Position numbers and translations under genes: made by a program. From the NCBI RefSeq assembly GCF_001482405.1, contig NZ_LPXO01000016.1, positions 21,351 to 85,350 on the forward strand: a stretch of DNA of 64,000 bases, given 5' to 3'. Positions 18,010 to 28,413 of this stretch are shown piece after piece. Below the pieces are notes generated by a model. It did no database searches. It saw only the letters and a list, made by a program, of their open reading frames with translations, and was not told the origin of the DNA. This stretch comes from Pseudoponticoccus marisrubri (GTDB lineage: Bacteria; Pseudomonadota; Alphaproteobacteria; Rhodobacterales; Rhodobacteraceae). Within the stretch, counting starts at the first letter, position 1. Every line of letters starts with the position of its first letter.

Positions 18010-19176
18010 TCAGCGCAGCCGGCCGCGCAAGATATCGCCGATCTCGCCCTGCGGACGCACCCGGGTGAAGGCCAGCAACATGCCCACGGCCAGCCCGCCC
18101 GCGATCAGCGACGAGCCGCCATAGCTCACGAAGGGCAGCGTCATGCCCTTGGCCGGCAGCAGCCGCACCGCCACGCCCATGTTGATCATCGCCTGCACGC
18201 CGAAGGTCGCCGCCAGCCCGGTGCCGGCCAGCCGGATGAACGGGTCGCGCTCCCGCATCAGGCGGAAGAAGCTGCGCACCACGATCGTGGTGTAGAGCGC
18301 GATGATCGCCAGCACGAGGATCAGCCCGTATTCCTCGGCCGCAACGGCGATGATGAAATCGGTATGCGCGTCCGGCAGGCTCCACTTCACCTGCCCCTCG
18401 CCCACGCCGACACCGAAGAAACCGCCCTCCTGGATGGCGTTGGTGGCATAGCCCAGCTGCGTCGTGGGATCGACCTCGGGGTTGAGGAACCCGTCGATCC
18501 GGCGCGCGAAATGCTGCGAGTTGTTGTAGGCCACCATGCCGGCCAGCACGACCAGCCCGGCCAGGCCCAGCAGCAGCAGCATGGGCGCGCCGCCCACGAA
18601 CCACATCACGCCCCAGCCGAACAGCACCAGCGAGGCCTGCCCGAAATCGGGCTGCATTGCCAGCATCAGCACGATCGCCACCATCAGAAAGAAGCTGTAG
18701 AGCCTCCCCGGCGGGCCGCCCAGCTGCTGTCCCGCCGCCATCAGCCAGGCCGAGGCGATGACGAACATCGGCTTGAGGAATTCCGAGGGCTGCAGGCTGG
18801 CAAAGCCCAGCGAGTACCACCGCACCGCGCCCTTGCCGAAATCGGTGCCGAAGAATGGCAGCAGGGCCAGCGCGACGAAGCTGACCAGGAAGCCCAGGAC
18901 CGCGAGCCGGCGCACCACGATCGGGCTGAGCATCGAGACCAGCGCCATGGCGACCAGCGCCGCCCCGCCAAAGACCACCTGCCGCTGCACGTAGTGAAAG
19001 GTGGCCAAGCCGTTGCGCTCGGCCAGCGGGACCGAGGCGGCAAAGCCCAGCAGGATCCCGGTGCCGAAGAGCATCAGGATGCAGGACAAGCTCCACTTGT
19101 CGACCGTCCGCCACCATTTGGGAAGAATCGGCTCGCCACCCTTCACGGGCACCGTGCCGTAAACCATCTCTGTCAT
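18010..19176 (-). CDS. ftsW: SEDS-family peptidoglycan glycosyltransferase FtsW
   Basis: An integral membrane glycan polymerase that works with FtsI at the septum. The 388 aa protein has about ten predicted membrane helices and family motifs such as QPSEFLKP, QPDFGQASL, and the C-terminal FVSYGGSSLIAGGLAVGMLL. It starts with a short cytoplasmic tail. In the standard cluster it would follow murD directly. Here two unrelated genes (19280-20915) lie between them, one on the opposite strand, so ftsW probably needs a promoter in 19177-19280 or further up. Confidence 0.97.
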   Translation of the reverse strand: MTEMVYGTVPVKGGEPILPKWWRTVDKWSLSCILMLFGTGILLGFAASVPLAERNGLATFHYVQRQVVFGGAALVAMALVSMLSPIVVRRLAVLGFLVSFVALALLPFFGTDFGKGAVRWYSLGFASLQPSEFLKPMFVIASAWLMAAGQQLGGPPGRLYSFFLMVAIVLMLAMQPDFGQASLVLFGWGVMWFVGGAPMLLLLGLAGLVVLAGMVAYNNSQHFARRIDGFLNPEVDPTTQLGYATNAIQEGGFFGVGVGEGQVKWSLPDAHTDFIIAVAAEEYGLILVLAIIALYTTIVVRSFFRLMRERDPFIRLAGTGLAATFGVQAMINMGVAVRLLPAKGMTLPFVSYGGSSLIAGGLAVGMLLAFTRVRPQGEIGDILRGRLR

Positions 19177-19279
19177 CTGAGCACCGCTCGACTGCCTCTA
19201 CACGCCCGTTTCCCGGGTCTGACGATCAGTCTAGCCGAATTCCGGCGCCCGAGCCAGAGATATCGTCGCCCGCACCTCC

Positions 19280-19603
19280 TTACCCGCGGAACAGATCCTG
19301 CGAGGGATCCCATGACACGTCTTCCCCGCGCCGCGCCTTTTCGCGCGCCTGTTCCAGCCAGGTCATGTGCCGGTCCGAGGCCTCCAGCCGTCGGCGCCGC
19401 TCGGCGGCCGACCGGTGAACGACCTCCTCCAGCGCGTGCAACTCCCACGGGGGCACGAGCCCCGCGACAACGCGGCCATGCCGGGTGATCAGGTAGCGCT
19501 GGCCCTGCATCTCGAGCTTGCGCAGGTAAAGCGACAGCTCGTCCCGCAGGCGGCCGGCGGGGATTTCGGGGGCCCGGAAAGCGGCCTTGGAGAGATCGGT
19601 CAT
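19280..19603 (-). CDS. Phd/YefM-like antitoxin-type protein, orphan
   Basis: A 107 aa protein whose first half resembles the Phd/YefM fold: a short helix region (LRDELSLYLRKLEMQGQ) followed by RYLITRHGRVVAGLVPPWEL, the usual strand-turn motif of these DNA-binding antitoxins. The second half is a highly charged helix. I chose the ATG at 19603. The upstream site is a weak match to a ribosome site. No toxin gene of the Doc, YoeB or PIN type is adjacent, so it is either an orphan or a regulator that has changed role. It lies within the dcw cluster, between ftsW and a divergent flavoprotein gene. Confidence 0.65.
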   Translation of the reverse strand: MTDLSKAAFRAPEIPAGRLRDELSLYLRKLEMQGQRYLITRHGRVVAGLVPPWELHALEEVVHRSAAERRRRLEASDRHMTWLEQAREKARRGEDVSWDPSQDLFRG

Positions 19604-19730
19604 GCAAGGGAGCCTGCCCCGCCAGAAATGAACCTTTCCCTGCAGCATAGGACGCAAGGATGAACGAAGGGTTGCGGAACCTGCCGTTTTGGCGAAAACG
19701 CGGGGCAAAACGTACGAAACGGACAAATCC

Positions 19731-20915
19731 ATGCAACGCCGCCATTTCCGCACCCTGATCCTTGGCGCCGGCGCCGCCGGGTTGATGGCCGGCGCGCATT
19801 GCGGGCCCGACACGCTGATCGTCGACCACGCAAAAGCCCCGGGCGAGAAGATCCGCATCTCAGGCGGCGGGCGGTGCAACTTCACCAATATATACTGTGA
19901 TTCCAGCCAGTTCCTTGGCCAGAACCCGCATTTCCACAAATCCGCCCTGGCCCGCTACACGCAGTGGGATTTCATCGATCTCGTCTCGCGTCACGGGATC
20001 GCATGGCACGAGAAGACGCTGGGCCAGCTTTTCTGCGACGGCCAGGCCACGCAGATCATCGACATGTTGATGAAAGAGCTGGATAAATCCGGCACGACGC
20101 TGTGGCTGAATACCAGCGTGCGCGAGTGTGCGCATCGCGACGGGCGCTTCGTCACCCGCGTTGAAAACGCCGGGCAGGATATTGAAATTACGTCGGATTT
20201 CCTGATCCTCGCCACGGGCGGCAAATCAATCCCCAAGATGGGTGCGACCGGGCTGGCCTATGACATTGCACGTGATTTCGGCCACGAAGTGACCGAGACG
20301 CGGCCTGCCCTCGTGCCGCTGACGTTCGACAAAGGACGATTTGCCCCGCTGGCAGGTGTGTCTAGTAAGGCTCTGATCAGGAATGACAAAACGGGTTTCG
20401 AAGAGGCGCTGCTCTTCACGCATCGCGGCCTGTCCGGGCCGGCGATCCTGCAGATCTCGAGCTATTGGCGTGAGGGCGAGGCGATTGAGATCGACCTGCT
20501 GCCCGGCTTGGACCTTGCCACGCATTTGCGCAGGGCCCGCCACGCCAGCGGACGCCGCGCGGTGACCACGGAGCTGGGCCAGCTGCTGCCCGCACGCCTT
20601 GTCAGCTTTCTGGCAGAAGTCTCTGATCTGACGGGAAATCTCGCCGATCTTTCGGATGTGCGGATCGCGTCGATCGCGCAGGCCTTCAAGGCATGGTCGC
20701 TCAAGCCCACGGGAAGCGAGGGCTACCGCACGGCCGAGGTCACGCTGGGCGGCATATCAACGTCAGAGTTGTCTTCCAAGTCCATGGAATCGCGAAAGGT
20801 TCCGGGGCTTTACATGATCGGAGAGGCGGTCGACGTGACCGGCTGGCTGGGTGGGTACAATTTCCAATGGGCCTGGTCCTCGGCCATGGCCGCGGCGGGC
20901 CACATTGCCCGCTAG
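19731..20915 (+). CDS. HI0933/BaiN-type flavoprotein (TIGR03862-like)
   Basis: A 394 aa predicted NAD(P)/FAD-dependent oxidoreductase. It has an N-terminal Rossmann motif (LILGAGAAGLMAGAH), the family motif GEKIRISGGGRCNFTN near residue 40, an ILATGGKSIPKMGATG segment, GLSGPAILQISSYW, and the C-terminal GEAVDVTGWLGGYNFQWAWSSAMAA. The substrate is unknown for most members. It is the only plus-strand gene inside the dcw block and splits murD from ftsW. Its codons use A and T in third position more often than the neighbours, so it may have been acquired. The ATG at 19731 has only a weak ribosome site. Confidence 0.85.
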   Translation: MQRRHFRTLILGAGAAGLMAGAHCGPDTLIVDHAKAPGEKIRISGGGRCNFTNIYCDSSQFLGQNPHFHKSALARYTQWDFIDLVSRHGIAWHEKTLGQLFCDGQATQIIDMLMKELDKSGTTLWLNTSVRECAHRDGRFVTRVENAGQDIEITSDFLILATGGKSIPKMGATGLAYDIARDFGHEVTETRPALVPLTFDKGRFAPLAGVSSKALIRNDKTGFEEALLFTHRGLSGPAILQISSYWREGEAIEIDLLPGLDLATHLRRARHASGRRAVTTELGQLLPARLVSFLAEVSDLTGNLADLSDVRIASIAQAFKAWSLKPTGSEGYRTAEVTLGGISTSELSSKSMESRKVPGLYMIGEAVDVTGWLGGYNFQWAWSSAMAAAGHIAR

Positions 20916-20944
20916 GCGCCACGCCCGTAACCCGTTGAAAACCC

Positions 20945-22363
20945 TCAGGCTTCGCCCGGTTCCAGCCCCAGTTCCCTCAGCACGCAGGCGGTGAAATCCT
21001 CGCCGCGTTTCTCGAAATTGTCATATTGGTCAAAGCTCGCGGCGGCGGGGGCCAGCAGGACCACCTCTCCGGGCTGGGCCTCGGCCACGGCCAGCGCCAC
21101 CGCGAGGGCCATGTCGCCACAGGTTTCCGCAGTCACGCCGGGCAGTTGCAAGGCAAAGCTCTCGGCCTCGCGCCCGATCACGTAGGCCTTGGCGACACGA
21201 TCGAGCGCCGGGGCCAGCGCCTCCAGACCGCCCTCCTTCATCAACCCGCCACAGACCCAGCGGATGCGCGGAAAGGCCTCCAGCGCCTTGAGCGCCGAGT
21301 CGACATTTGTCGCCTTGGAATCATTGACATAGCGGACATTGTTCACCTCGGCGATCTGCTGGCTGCGATGCGGCAACCCCTTGAACGAGCGCAGGCCCGC
21401 CTCGATCTCGCGCGGGCCCATGCCAAGGGCGCGCACCGCGGCAAAGGCCGCACAGGCGTTCTGGTGGTTATGCGCCCCCGGCAGGCCTGCGATCTCGCGC
21501 AGGTCCACCGAGGCGATCTGCCGGCCCTTGCGCCATTCCGACAGGAACCCCTTGCGGGCAAAGACATGCCAGCCCGGGCCCTGCAGCTTCCGCGCGGCAG
21601 AGATGCGGATCACGCGGTCATCGCTGCGTCCCTCGGCCAGTTGCCCGGCGAGAAAGGCGCCCTCGGTCTCATCCACGCCGATCACGGCGCGATCCGGCCC
21701 GCCCTCGGCGAACAGCCGGCGCTTGGCCGCGAAATAGCCGCCCAAGCCCCCGTGCCGGTCCAGGTGATCCGGCGACAGGTTCGTGAAGACGGCGATGTCC
21801 GGGGTCAAGGCGCGGGCAAGCTCGGTCTGGTAGGAGGACAGCTCCAGCACGACGACGCCGCCATCTCCGGGCCGGTCGATGTCCAGCACGCCGCGGCCAA
21901 TATTGCCGGCCAGCTGGCTCTCGCGGCCCGAGGCGGTCAGCAGGTGATGGATCAGCGCGGCGGTGGTCGATTTGCCGTTCGATCCGGTTACGGCGATCAC
22001 CCGGGGCGGCCGGTCATAGGCGTCCCAGGTTTCGCCACCAAGGCTCTGGAAAAACAGGCCGATATCGTTGTCCACCGGCACGCCGGCGCGCAGGGCAGCA
22101 GCCACGGCAGGGTTGGGACGCGGGTAGAGATGCGGGATGCCGGGCGACACGATCAACCGGGCGACGTCATCCAGCGCCCTGTCCTGCACGAGGTTGCGCG
22201 GCTCGAACCCCTCTTCCGCGGCGCGTTCCAGCGCGGCGGGCGTGTCATCCCAGACCAGCACCCGCGCACCCCCGGCGGCCAGCGCCCGCGCGGCCGACAG
22301 GCCCGAGCGGCCCAACCCGAGCACGGCCAGCGTCTCGCCCCGAACCCCTTGTACCGGAATCAT
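20945..22363 (-). CDS. murD: UDP-N-acetylmuramoylalanine--D-glutamate ligase MurD
   Basis: A Mur ligase that adds D-Glu to UDP-MurNAc-L-Ala. The 472 aa protein has an N-terminal UDP-binding motif ([16 protein letters not shown]), the P-loop [24 protein letters not shown], and [27 protein letters not shown], which is specific to MurD. The start ATG at 22363 follows GGGAAGGG. It lies 179 bp after mraY. That gap is very GC-rich and I see no gene in it. Confidence 0.97.
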   Translation of the reverse strand: MIPVQGVRGETLAVLGLGRSGLSAARALAAGGARVLVWDDTPAALERAAEEGFEPRNLVQDRALDDVARLIVSPGIPHLYPRPNPAVAAALRAGVPVDNDIGLFFQSLGGETWDAYDRPPRVIAVTGSNGKSTTAALIHHLLTASGRESQLAGNIGRGVLDIDRPGDGGVVVLELSSYQTELARALTPDIAVFTNLSPDHLDRHGGLGGYFAAKRRLFAEGGPDRAVIGVDETEGAFLAGQLAEGRSDDRVIRISAARKLQGPGWHVFARKGFLSEWRKGRQIASVDLREIAGLPGAHNHQNACAAFAAVRALGMGPREIEAGLRSFKGLPHRSQQIAEVNNVRYVNDSKATNVDSALKALEAFPRIRWVCGGLMKEGGLEALAPALDRVAKAYVIGREAESFALQLPGVTAETCGDMALAVALAVAEAQPGEVVLLAPAAASFDQYDNFEKRGEDFTACVLRELGLEPGEA

Positions 22364-22542
22364 GCCCGTCCCTTCCCACCTGTCTCGACCGGTTCAGCGA
22401 TGGCACAGCGCCCCGCGCGCCGCAAGCGCCGCGGCCGCCGACAGGGCCCTCACGGTGCCACCGGCGGCCCGAGGGTCCGGCCGCAGGCCGGGGCCGAGAT
22501 GTCTGCGCGCGCGTCCGCGCGCTCCGCGTGAGAACGGCCCGC

Positions 22543-23625
22543 TCAGCGCACCTTGAGTGTCGCAAGCCCGATGATGGCGAGGATCAGCGAGATGATCCAG
22601 AAGCGGATCACGATGGTGGGCTCGGCCCAGCCCTTCTTCTCGTAATGGTGGTGGATCGGCGCCATGAGGAAGACCCGCTTGCCGGTGCGCTTGAAATACA
22701 GAACCTGGATGATGACCGAGAGCGCCTCGAGCACGAAAAGCCCGCCAACCACGGCCAGCACGATCTCGTGCTTGGTGGCCACGGCAATCGCCCCCAGCGC
22801 GCCACCCAGCGCCAGCGAACCGGTATCGCCCATGAAGACCGCGGCGGGCGGCGCGTTGTACCATAAAAATCCCAGCCCACCGCCGGCAACGCCCGCGGCA
22901 AAGATCAGGATCTCGCCGGTGCCGGGCACGTAATGCACGTCGAGATACTCGGTGAAGTCGACCCGCCCCACCGCGTAGGCGATCACGCCCAGCGTCGTGG
23001 TGGCGATGATCACCGGCATGATCGCCAGCCCGTCCAGCCCGTCGGTCAGGTTCACCGCGTTTGCCGCGCCCACGATCACGATCATGGCGAAGGGCACGAA
23101 GAACCAGCCCAGATTCAGCAGCGTGTCCTTGAAGATCGGGAAGGCCAGCTGATAGCTCAGCTCGGCCGGGTGGTACTGCGCCGCCCAGACGGCGGCCACC
23201 AGCGCGATCACGAAACCCAGAAGCAGGCGCGCGCGGCTCGACAGCCCGGCAGTGTTCTGCTTGGAAACCTTGGCATAATCGTCGGCAAAGCCGATCGCGG
23301 CATAGCAGATCGTGACGAAGAGCACGATCCAGACAAAGGCATTGTCCAGCCGCGCCCAGAACAACGTCGCGGTGACCAGCGCGCCGATGATCAGCAAGCC
23401 GCCCATGGTGGGGGTGCCGGCCTTGACGTAATGCCCCTCGGGACCGTCGCTGCGGATCGGCTGGCCCTTGCCCTGCCGCTTGCGCAGCACGTTGATCAGC
23501 GGGCGCCCGAAGAGGAAGCCGAAGACCAGCGCGGTCAGGAAGGCGCCGCCTGCGCGGAAGGTGATGTAGCGGAAGAGGTTGTAGAAATCGCCACCGTCGC
23601 TCAGCTCGGTCAACCAGTACAGCAT
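22543..23625 (-). CDS. mraY: Phospho-N-acetylmuramoyl-pentapeptide-transferase MraY
   Basis: A ten-helix inner-membrane enzyme that makes lipid I from UDP-MurNAc-pentapeptide and undecaprenyl phosphate. From the ATG at 23625 it is 360 aa, exactly the usual length, starting [20 protein letters not shown]. Catalytic motifs are [32 protein letters not shown] and [13 protein letters not shown]. The start lies 4 nt after the murF stop, so the two genes are translationally close. Confidence 0.97.
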   Translation of the reverse strand: MLYWLTELSDGGDFYNLFRYITFRAGGAFLTALVFGFLFGRPLINVLRKRQGKGQPIRSDGPEGHYVKAGTPTMGGLLIIGALVTATLFWARLDNAFVWIVLFVTICYAAIGFADDYAKVSKQNTAGLSSRARLLLGFVIALVAAVWAAQYHPAELSYQLAFPIFKDTLLNLGWFFVPFAMIVIVGAANAVNLTDGLDGLAIMPVIIATTTLGVIAYAVGRVDFTEYLDVHYVPGTGEILIFAAGVAGGGLGFLWYNAPPAAVFMGDTGSLALGGALGAIAVATKHEIVLAVVGGLFVLEALSVIIQVLYFKRTGKRVFLMAPIHHHYEKKGWAEPTIVIRFWIISLILAIIGLATLKVR

Positions 23626-23629
23626 GCCA

Positions 23630-25072
23630 CTACCCTTCCAGCTCCCCGTCGGCGTGCGCGGGGGCTTGGCGCATTTTGCGGATCGCGTCAACCACGCGGG
23701 CCAGCCCCATGGAGAGCGAGCCCTTGGCCAGCACCACGTCCCCGGCATCGAGGTCGCGGGCCACGCGTTCGGCCATCTCGGCGCTGGTCTCGCAGCAGCG
23801 GCCGCGCTTTTCCTCGGGCAGCGCCTCCCAGAGCTGCCGCATAAGCGGGCCCACGCAATGCACCATGTCGATCTGCGCCATGGCGGGCAGCGCGGCGATC
23901 TCGCGATGCATCGCCACCTCCTGTGGGCCCAGCTCCTTCATGTCGCCCAGGTAGGCGATGCGCCGACCCTTGCGCACGCGGCCCAGCTCGTGCTGCACCT
24001 CGGCGGCGGCCAGCACCTCCAGCGCGGCGCCCAGCGAGGCGGGGTTGGAATTGTAGGCGTCGTCGATCAGCTGCACGCTCTGGCGTGCATCCACCGGGTC
24101 GAGCGGGATGACCTCGCGCTGCCCGCGCCCCTCGCCCGCGCTCCACTGGCCCAGCGCGGTGACCCCTAGCGCCATGTCCAGCCCCAGCGCCGAGACCACG
24201 GCCAGCACGCCCATGGCGTTGAGCGCGAAATGCCGCCCCGGCGCCATCACCTTGTAGAGCAACGCCTGCCCGCCGGCCTGCCCGCGCACCACGGTGCAGG
24301 CGTCATGCACCTGCACCTCGGTGACGCGGTGATCGGCCTGCGGCGCGGTGCCGAAGGCGATGAGCCTGTCCGCCCCTGCCTCGGCCACGTCGCGCAGGAT
24401 CGGGCTGACCTCGAGATCGGCATTGTAGATCGCCACGCCCTGCGGCCCCAGCCCCTCGAAGATCGAGGCCTTCTCATGTGCGATGCCCTCGATATTCTCG
24501 AAGGCGGCGAGGTGCGCCGGCGCCACGATGGTGACCAGCGCCACGTCGGGCCGCGCCATGCGGGCCAGCGGCGCGATCTCGCCGGGATGGTTCATGCCGA
24601 TCTCGATCACGGCGAACTCGGCCTCGCGCGGCATCCGCGCCAGCGTCAGCGGCACGCCCCAATGGTTGTTGTAGCTCTTCTCGGCGGCATGCACCCGGCC
24701 CTGCGCGCCCAGCACGGTGCGCAGCATCTCCTTGGTCGAGGTCTTGCCGACCGAGCCGGTCACCGCCACGACCCGGGCCTGCGTGCGCGCCCGCCCTGCC
24801 CGGCCCAGCGCCTCCAGCCCCGCCTGAACGTCGTCGACGATCAGCAGCCGGTCCTCGGGCACGCCCTCGGGCACGTGGCTGACCAGCGCGGCGGCGGCGC
24901 CCTTCTCCAGCGCCTGGGCCACGAAATCATGCCCGTCCCGCGCCGCCTTGAGCGCCACGAACAGGTCGCCCGGCGCCAGCGTGCGGGTGTCGATCGAGAC
25001 GCCATCGGCTTGCCAGTCGCCAGCGATGCGTCCCCCGGTGGCCGCTGCGGCCTCCTGCGCGGTCCAGAGCAT
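23630..25072 (-). CDS. murF: UDP-MurNAc-tripeptide--D-alanyl-D-alanine ligase MurF
   Basis: The Mur ligase that adds D-Ala-D-Ala made by Ddl. It has the N-terminal motif [24 protein letters not shown] in two parts around residue 30-50, the P-loop [14 protein letters not shown], the [23 protein letters not shown] region and [11 protein letters not shown]. The ATG at 25072 gives 480 aa beginning [18 protein letters not shown] at 25078 overlapping the murE stop (GTGA) is also possible and would add two residues. It is directly coupled to murE. Confidence 0.96.
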   Translation of the reverse strand: MLWTAQEAAAATGGRIAGDWQADGVSIDTRTLAPGDLFVALKAARDGHDFVAQALEKGAAAALVSHVPEGVPEDRLLIVDDVQAGLEALGRAGRARTQARVVAVTGSVGKTSTKEMLRTVLGAQGRVHAAEKSYNNHWGVPLTLARMPREAEFAVIEIGMNHPGEIAPLARMARPDVALVTIVAPAHLAAFENIEGIAHEKASIFEGLGPQGVAIYNADLEVSPILRDVAEAGADRLIAFGTAPQADHRVTEVQVHDACTVVRGQAGGQALLYKVMAPGRHFALNAMGVLAVVSALGLDMALGVTALGQWSAGEGRGQREVIPLDPVDARQSVQLIDDAYNSNPASLGAALEVLAAAEVQHELGRVRKGRRIAYLGDMKELGPQEVAMHREIAALPAMAQIDMVHCVGPLMRQLWEALPEEKRGRCCETSAEMAERVARDLDAGDVVLAKGSLSMGLARVVDAIRKMRQAPAHADGELEG

Positions 25073-25074
25073 GC

Positions 25075-26556
25075 TCACAACCCCCGTCCGTCCAGCGCCG
25101 ACACGGCCACGCTGGCCTGCTCGGCATCGTCGAACGGGTAGACCGTGTCGCCCACGATCTGGCCCGTCTCGTGCCCCTTGCCGCAGACCAGCAGCGCGTC
25201 GCCGGGGCCCAGGCTGTCGACGCCGCGCAGGATCGCCTCGGCCCGGTCGGGCACCTCGATCGCCTCGGGCGCGCCGGACATCACCGCGGCACGGATCACG
25301 GCCGGGTCCTCGCCGCGCGGGTTGTCATCGGTGACGATCACGCTGTCGGCATGCTCGGCCGCGGCGCGGCCCATCAGCGGCCGCTTGCCCGCGTCCCGGT
25401 CGCCACCGGCGCCCACGATGGCCACCAGCCGGCCCATGACATGGGGGCGCAGCGCCTGCAGCGCGGTGGCCACCGCGTCGGGCGTGTGGGCATAGTCGAC
25501 GAAGACCGCGGCGCCGTTGTCACGCGCAGCGGCCAGCTGCATCCGGCCGCGCACGGTGGTCAGCATGGGCAGCATGTCGAACACGTCCGAGGGATCCGCC
25601 CCGCAGGCGATGACCAGCCCCGCCGCGACCAGCACGTTCTCGGCCTGGAAACCGCCGATCAGGGCCAGCCGCTCCTGCCGGACCATGGAGCCGAAACGCA
25701 GCCGGATCTCCTGCCCCGTCGCGTCGAAGCGCTGCGCCTCGAGGCAGAGATCGGCGGCGGTGCGCCCCACGGTCAGCACCTCCTGCCCGCGGGCCCGCGC
25801 GATGGCCAGCATGTCCACGCCGCGCGCATCGTCGATATTGATGACCGCGGTGCCGTCCTCGGGCAGGACACGCGCGAACAGCCCGGCCTTGGCGGCGAAA
25901 TATTCTTCGAAATCCGCGTGGTAATCCAGGTGATCCTGGCTGAAATTGGTGAAGCCCGCGGCCCGCAGCGTGACCCCGTCCAGCCGTCGCTGGGCGAGGC
26001 CGTGGCTCGAGGCCTCCATCGCCACATGACCCACCCCGGCCTGCGCGGCGCCAGCCAGCGCCCGGTGCAGGGTGATGGGTTCCGGCGTTGTGTGGCGCAG
26101 CGGTGCCTGCCAGTCGCCCTCGACCCCCGTGGTGCCCAGGTTGATCGCGCGCAGGCCCAGCTCCTGCCAGATCTGGCGCGCGAAGGTCGCGACCGAGGTC
26201 TTGCCGTTGGTGCCGGTCACCGCGACCACCGTCTCGGGCTGCGCGCCGAACCACAGCGCCGAGGTGAAGGCCAGCGCCTGGCGCGGGTCCTCGGCCACGA
26301 TCAGCGCGGCGTCCGATCCCGCCAGCTCATCTGCCGCGATCCGCGCACCCGTCGCATCGGTCAGGATCGCCGCCGCGCCCATGCGCAGCGCGTACTGGAT
26401 GAACTCGCCGCCATGCACGCGCGTGCCCGGCAGCGCGGCGAATAGAAAGCCGCGCTCGACATCGCGGCTGTCCACCGCCAGTCCCGTGATCTGCGCCTCG
26501 CGCCCCGACCGGGCCGTCAGGCCCAGCTCCGACAGGCTCTTGCTGTCCCGCTCCAT
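25075..26556 (-). CDS. murE: UDP-MurNAc-tripeptide synthetase MurE (meso-diaminopimelate-adding)
   Basis: The Mur ligase that adds the third residue of the stem peptide. The 493 aa protein has DSRDVERGFLFAALPGT near the N-terminus, the P-loop TGTNGKTSVATFARQ, the NLGTTGVEGDW region and DYAHTPDAV. The C-terminal DDNPRGEDP contains the DNPR motif of enzymes that use meso-diaminopimelate, as expected for a Gram-negative. It follows ftsI by 65 bp. Confidence 0.97.
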   Translation of the reverse strand: MERDSKSLSELGLTARSGREAQITGLAVDSRDVERGFLFAALPGTRVHGGEFIQYALRMGAAAILTDATGARIAADELAGSDAALIVAEDPRQALAFTSALWFGAQPETVVAVTGTNGKTSVATFARQIWQELGLRAINLGTTGVEGDWQAPLRHTTPEPITLHRALAGAAQAGVGHVAMEASSHGLAQRRLDGVTLRAAGFTNFSQDHLDYHADFEEYFAAKAGLFARVLPEDGTAVINIDDARGVDMLAIARARGQEVLTVGRTAADLCLEAQRFDATGQEIRLRFGSMVRQERLALIGGFQAENVLVAAGLVIACGADPSDVFDMLPMLTTVRGRMQLAAARDNGAAVFVDYAHTPDAVATALQALRPHVMGRLVAIVGAGGDRDAGKRPLMGRAAAEHADSVIVTDDNPRGEDPAVIRAAVMSGAPEAIEVPDRAEAILRGVDSLGPGDALLVCGKGHETGQIVGDTVYPFDDAEQASVAVSALDGRGL

Positions 26557-26621
26557 AGATCCGCCCCCGGATATCCTGCTGGCAATTCGGCATCTCGGCC
26601 CCGCCGCACCCGGACGGCGTC

Positions 26622-28412
26622 TTACTGCGAGGTTTCGATGATCCTCTCCAATTGCCCCCGATCATGCTGCGGACGCAAGCCCAGAAGCGGCGCGATCCTG
26701 CCGATCATCTCGGCCGCCACGGGCACGGCCGTCCAGCCGGCGGTGCGGCGCGGCTTGGTCCCCGAGGTCTCGACCGGCTCGTCCAGCGTGACGATCAGCA
26801 CGTATTTGGGATCATGCGCGGGAAAGATCGCGGCGAAGGTGGTGATGGTCTTGTCGCTGTAATAGCCGCCGCCACGCTCTTTCGGCTTGTCGGCCGTGCC
26901 GGTCTTGCCGCCCACGTGATAGCCCGGGACCTCGCCGAAACTGGCGGTGCCCTCGGTCACAACCTTGCGCAGCATGGTGCGCGAGGCCGCGGCCGAGGCT
27001 TCGCTGAGCACGCGCGGCCCGTGCTGCGGGCCGTCCTGCTTCAGCAGCGTGGGCCGCACGACGCGCCCGCCATTGGCGATCGCGGCATAGCCCGCGGCCA
27101 GGTGCAGCGGCGAGGTGCTGAGCCCGTGCCCGTAGGAGATCGTGACCGAGCTGAGATCGGTCCAGCGCTTGGGCAGAAGCGGCGCACCGCCCTGCGCCTC
27201 GACGATCTCGAGCGGGGTGGCCTCGAAAAAGCCCAGCGATTTCAGGAAGTCCTGCTGCCGCTGCGTGCCGATGGCCAGGGCCATCTTGCCGGTGCCGCGG
27301 TTCGAGCTTTTGACGATGATCTTCTCGACGCTGATCGGCCCGTAATTGTGATTGTTGAACTCGCCGATGCGGTGCCCGCCGACCTTGAAGGGCGGCGCGG
27401 TGTCGATCACCGTCTGCGGCCCGACAAGGCCCAGCTCCATCGCCTGCGCGGCGGCGAAGATCTTGAAGGTCGAGCCCAGCTCGTAGACGCCCTGCACGGC
27501 CCGGTTGAACAGCGGGCTGTCCGAGGGCGAGCCCTGCGTCGGCGGGCGCGGCCGGTCATTGGGGTCGAAATCGGGCAGCGAGGCGATCGAGATCACCTCG
27601 CCCGTGTGCACGTCCATCAGGACCGAGGCGGCGCCCTTGGCATTCATCAGCTTCATGCCGGCATCGAGCACCCGCTCCGAGGCGGCCTGTACGCTGAGAT
27701 CGATCGACAGCTGCAACGGCGCGCCCTCGCGCGCGGGGTCGCGCAGTTCCTCGTCGAAATATTTCTCGATCCCGGCGGTGCCGATCACCTCGGCCGAATG
27801 CACGCCCTCGCGCCCGAAGCTGGCCCCGCCCAGCACATGCGCGGCCAGCGCGCCGTTGGGATAGAGCCGCATCTCGCGCGGGCCGAACAGAAGCCCGGGC
27901 TCACCGATGTCATGCACCGCCTGCATCTGCTCGGGGCTGAGTTTCTTGCGGATCCACATGAACTTGCGCTTGGGATCCTTGAACCGCTTCAGCAGCGCCT
28001 CGCCGTCGAGATCGGGGAAGATCTCGGTCAGCGCGGCCACCGCCTGCTCCTTGCGGTAGATCTGCTGCGGGTGGGCATAGAGCGAGTGGGTCGACATGTT
28101 GGTGGCCAGCACCCGCCCCTGCCGGTCGGTGATGTCGGCGCGCGAGGCGATGATCGAGGCACCGGTGGCGGCGGCGCGCGGCTCGGTCGGCTCCGAGGCC
28201 GAAAGCATGCCCATGCGCGCCCCGATCACCGAGAAGGCGCCGAAGAACATGATGGCCAGCACCAAGAGCCGCCCCTCGGCGCGCAGGCGCATCCGGTCGC
28301 GCATCTGCTCGTGACGGATGCGCAGGTTCTCGCGTTCGATGGCGTCGGGGTTCTCGCCCTTCTGGCGGGCGTCGAGCACACGGGCAAGCGGGCGCAGCGG
28401 CGTGCGGATCAT
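26622..28412 (-). CDS. ftsI: Septal peptidoglycan transpeptidase FtsI (PBP3)
   Basis: A class B penicillin-binding protein that crosslinks septal peptidoglycan with FtsW. The 596 aa protein has a cytoplasmic tail, one membrane helix (about residues 48-68), a non-catalytic dimerisation domain that includes RADITDRQGRVLATN, and a transpeptidase domain with the active serine in GSTFK, then SSN and KTG (VGGKTGTADK). The start ATG lies 2 nt after the ftsL stop. The length and order are normal. Confidence 0.97.
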   Translation of the reverse strand: MIRTPLRPLARVLDARQKGENPDAIERENLRIRHEQMRDRMRLRAEGRLLVLAIMFFGAFSVIGARMGMLSASEPTEPRAAATGASIIASRADITDRQGRVLATNMSTHSLYAHPQQIYRKEQAVAALTEIFPDLDGEALLKRFKDPKRKFMWIRKKLSPEQMQAVHDIGEPGLLFGPREMRLYPNGALAAHVLGGASFGREGVHSAEVIGTAGIEKYFDEELRDPAREGAPLQLSIDLSVQAASERVLDAGMKLMNAKGAASVLMDVHTGEVISIASLPDFDPNDRPRPPTQGSPSDSPLFNRAVQGVYELGSTFKIFAAAQAMELGLVGPQTVIDTAPPFKVGGHRIGEFNNHNYGPISVEKIIVKSSNRGTGKMALAIGTQRQQDFLKSLGFFEATPLEIVEAQGGAPLLPKRWTDLSSVTISYGHGLSTSPLHLAAGYAAIANGGRVVRPTLLKQDGPQHGPRVLSEASAAASRTMLRKVVTEGTASFGEVPGYHVGGKTGTADKPKERGGGYYSDKTITTFAAIFPAHDPKYVLIVTLDEPVETSGTKPRRTAGWTAVPVAAEMIGRIAPLLGLRPQHDRGQLERIIETSQ

Positions 28413-28413
28413 G

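Noticed and set aside
16499..18124. Long plus-strand frame opposite murG and murC
   Set aside because: The composition is dominated by Arg, His and Gln, with no motif. The minus-strand genes are fully convincing.
22364..22542. Possible small gene between mraY and murD
   Set aside because: Very GC-rich sequence with no ribosome site or conserved frame. I see only intergenic DNA.
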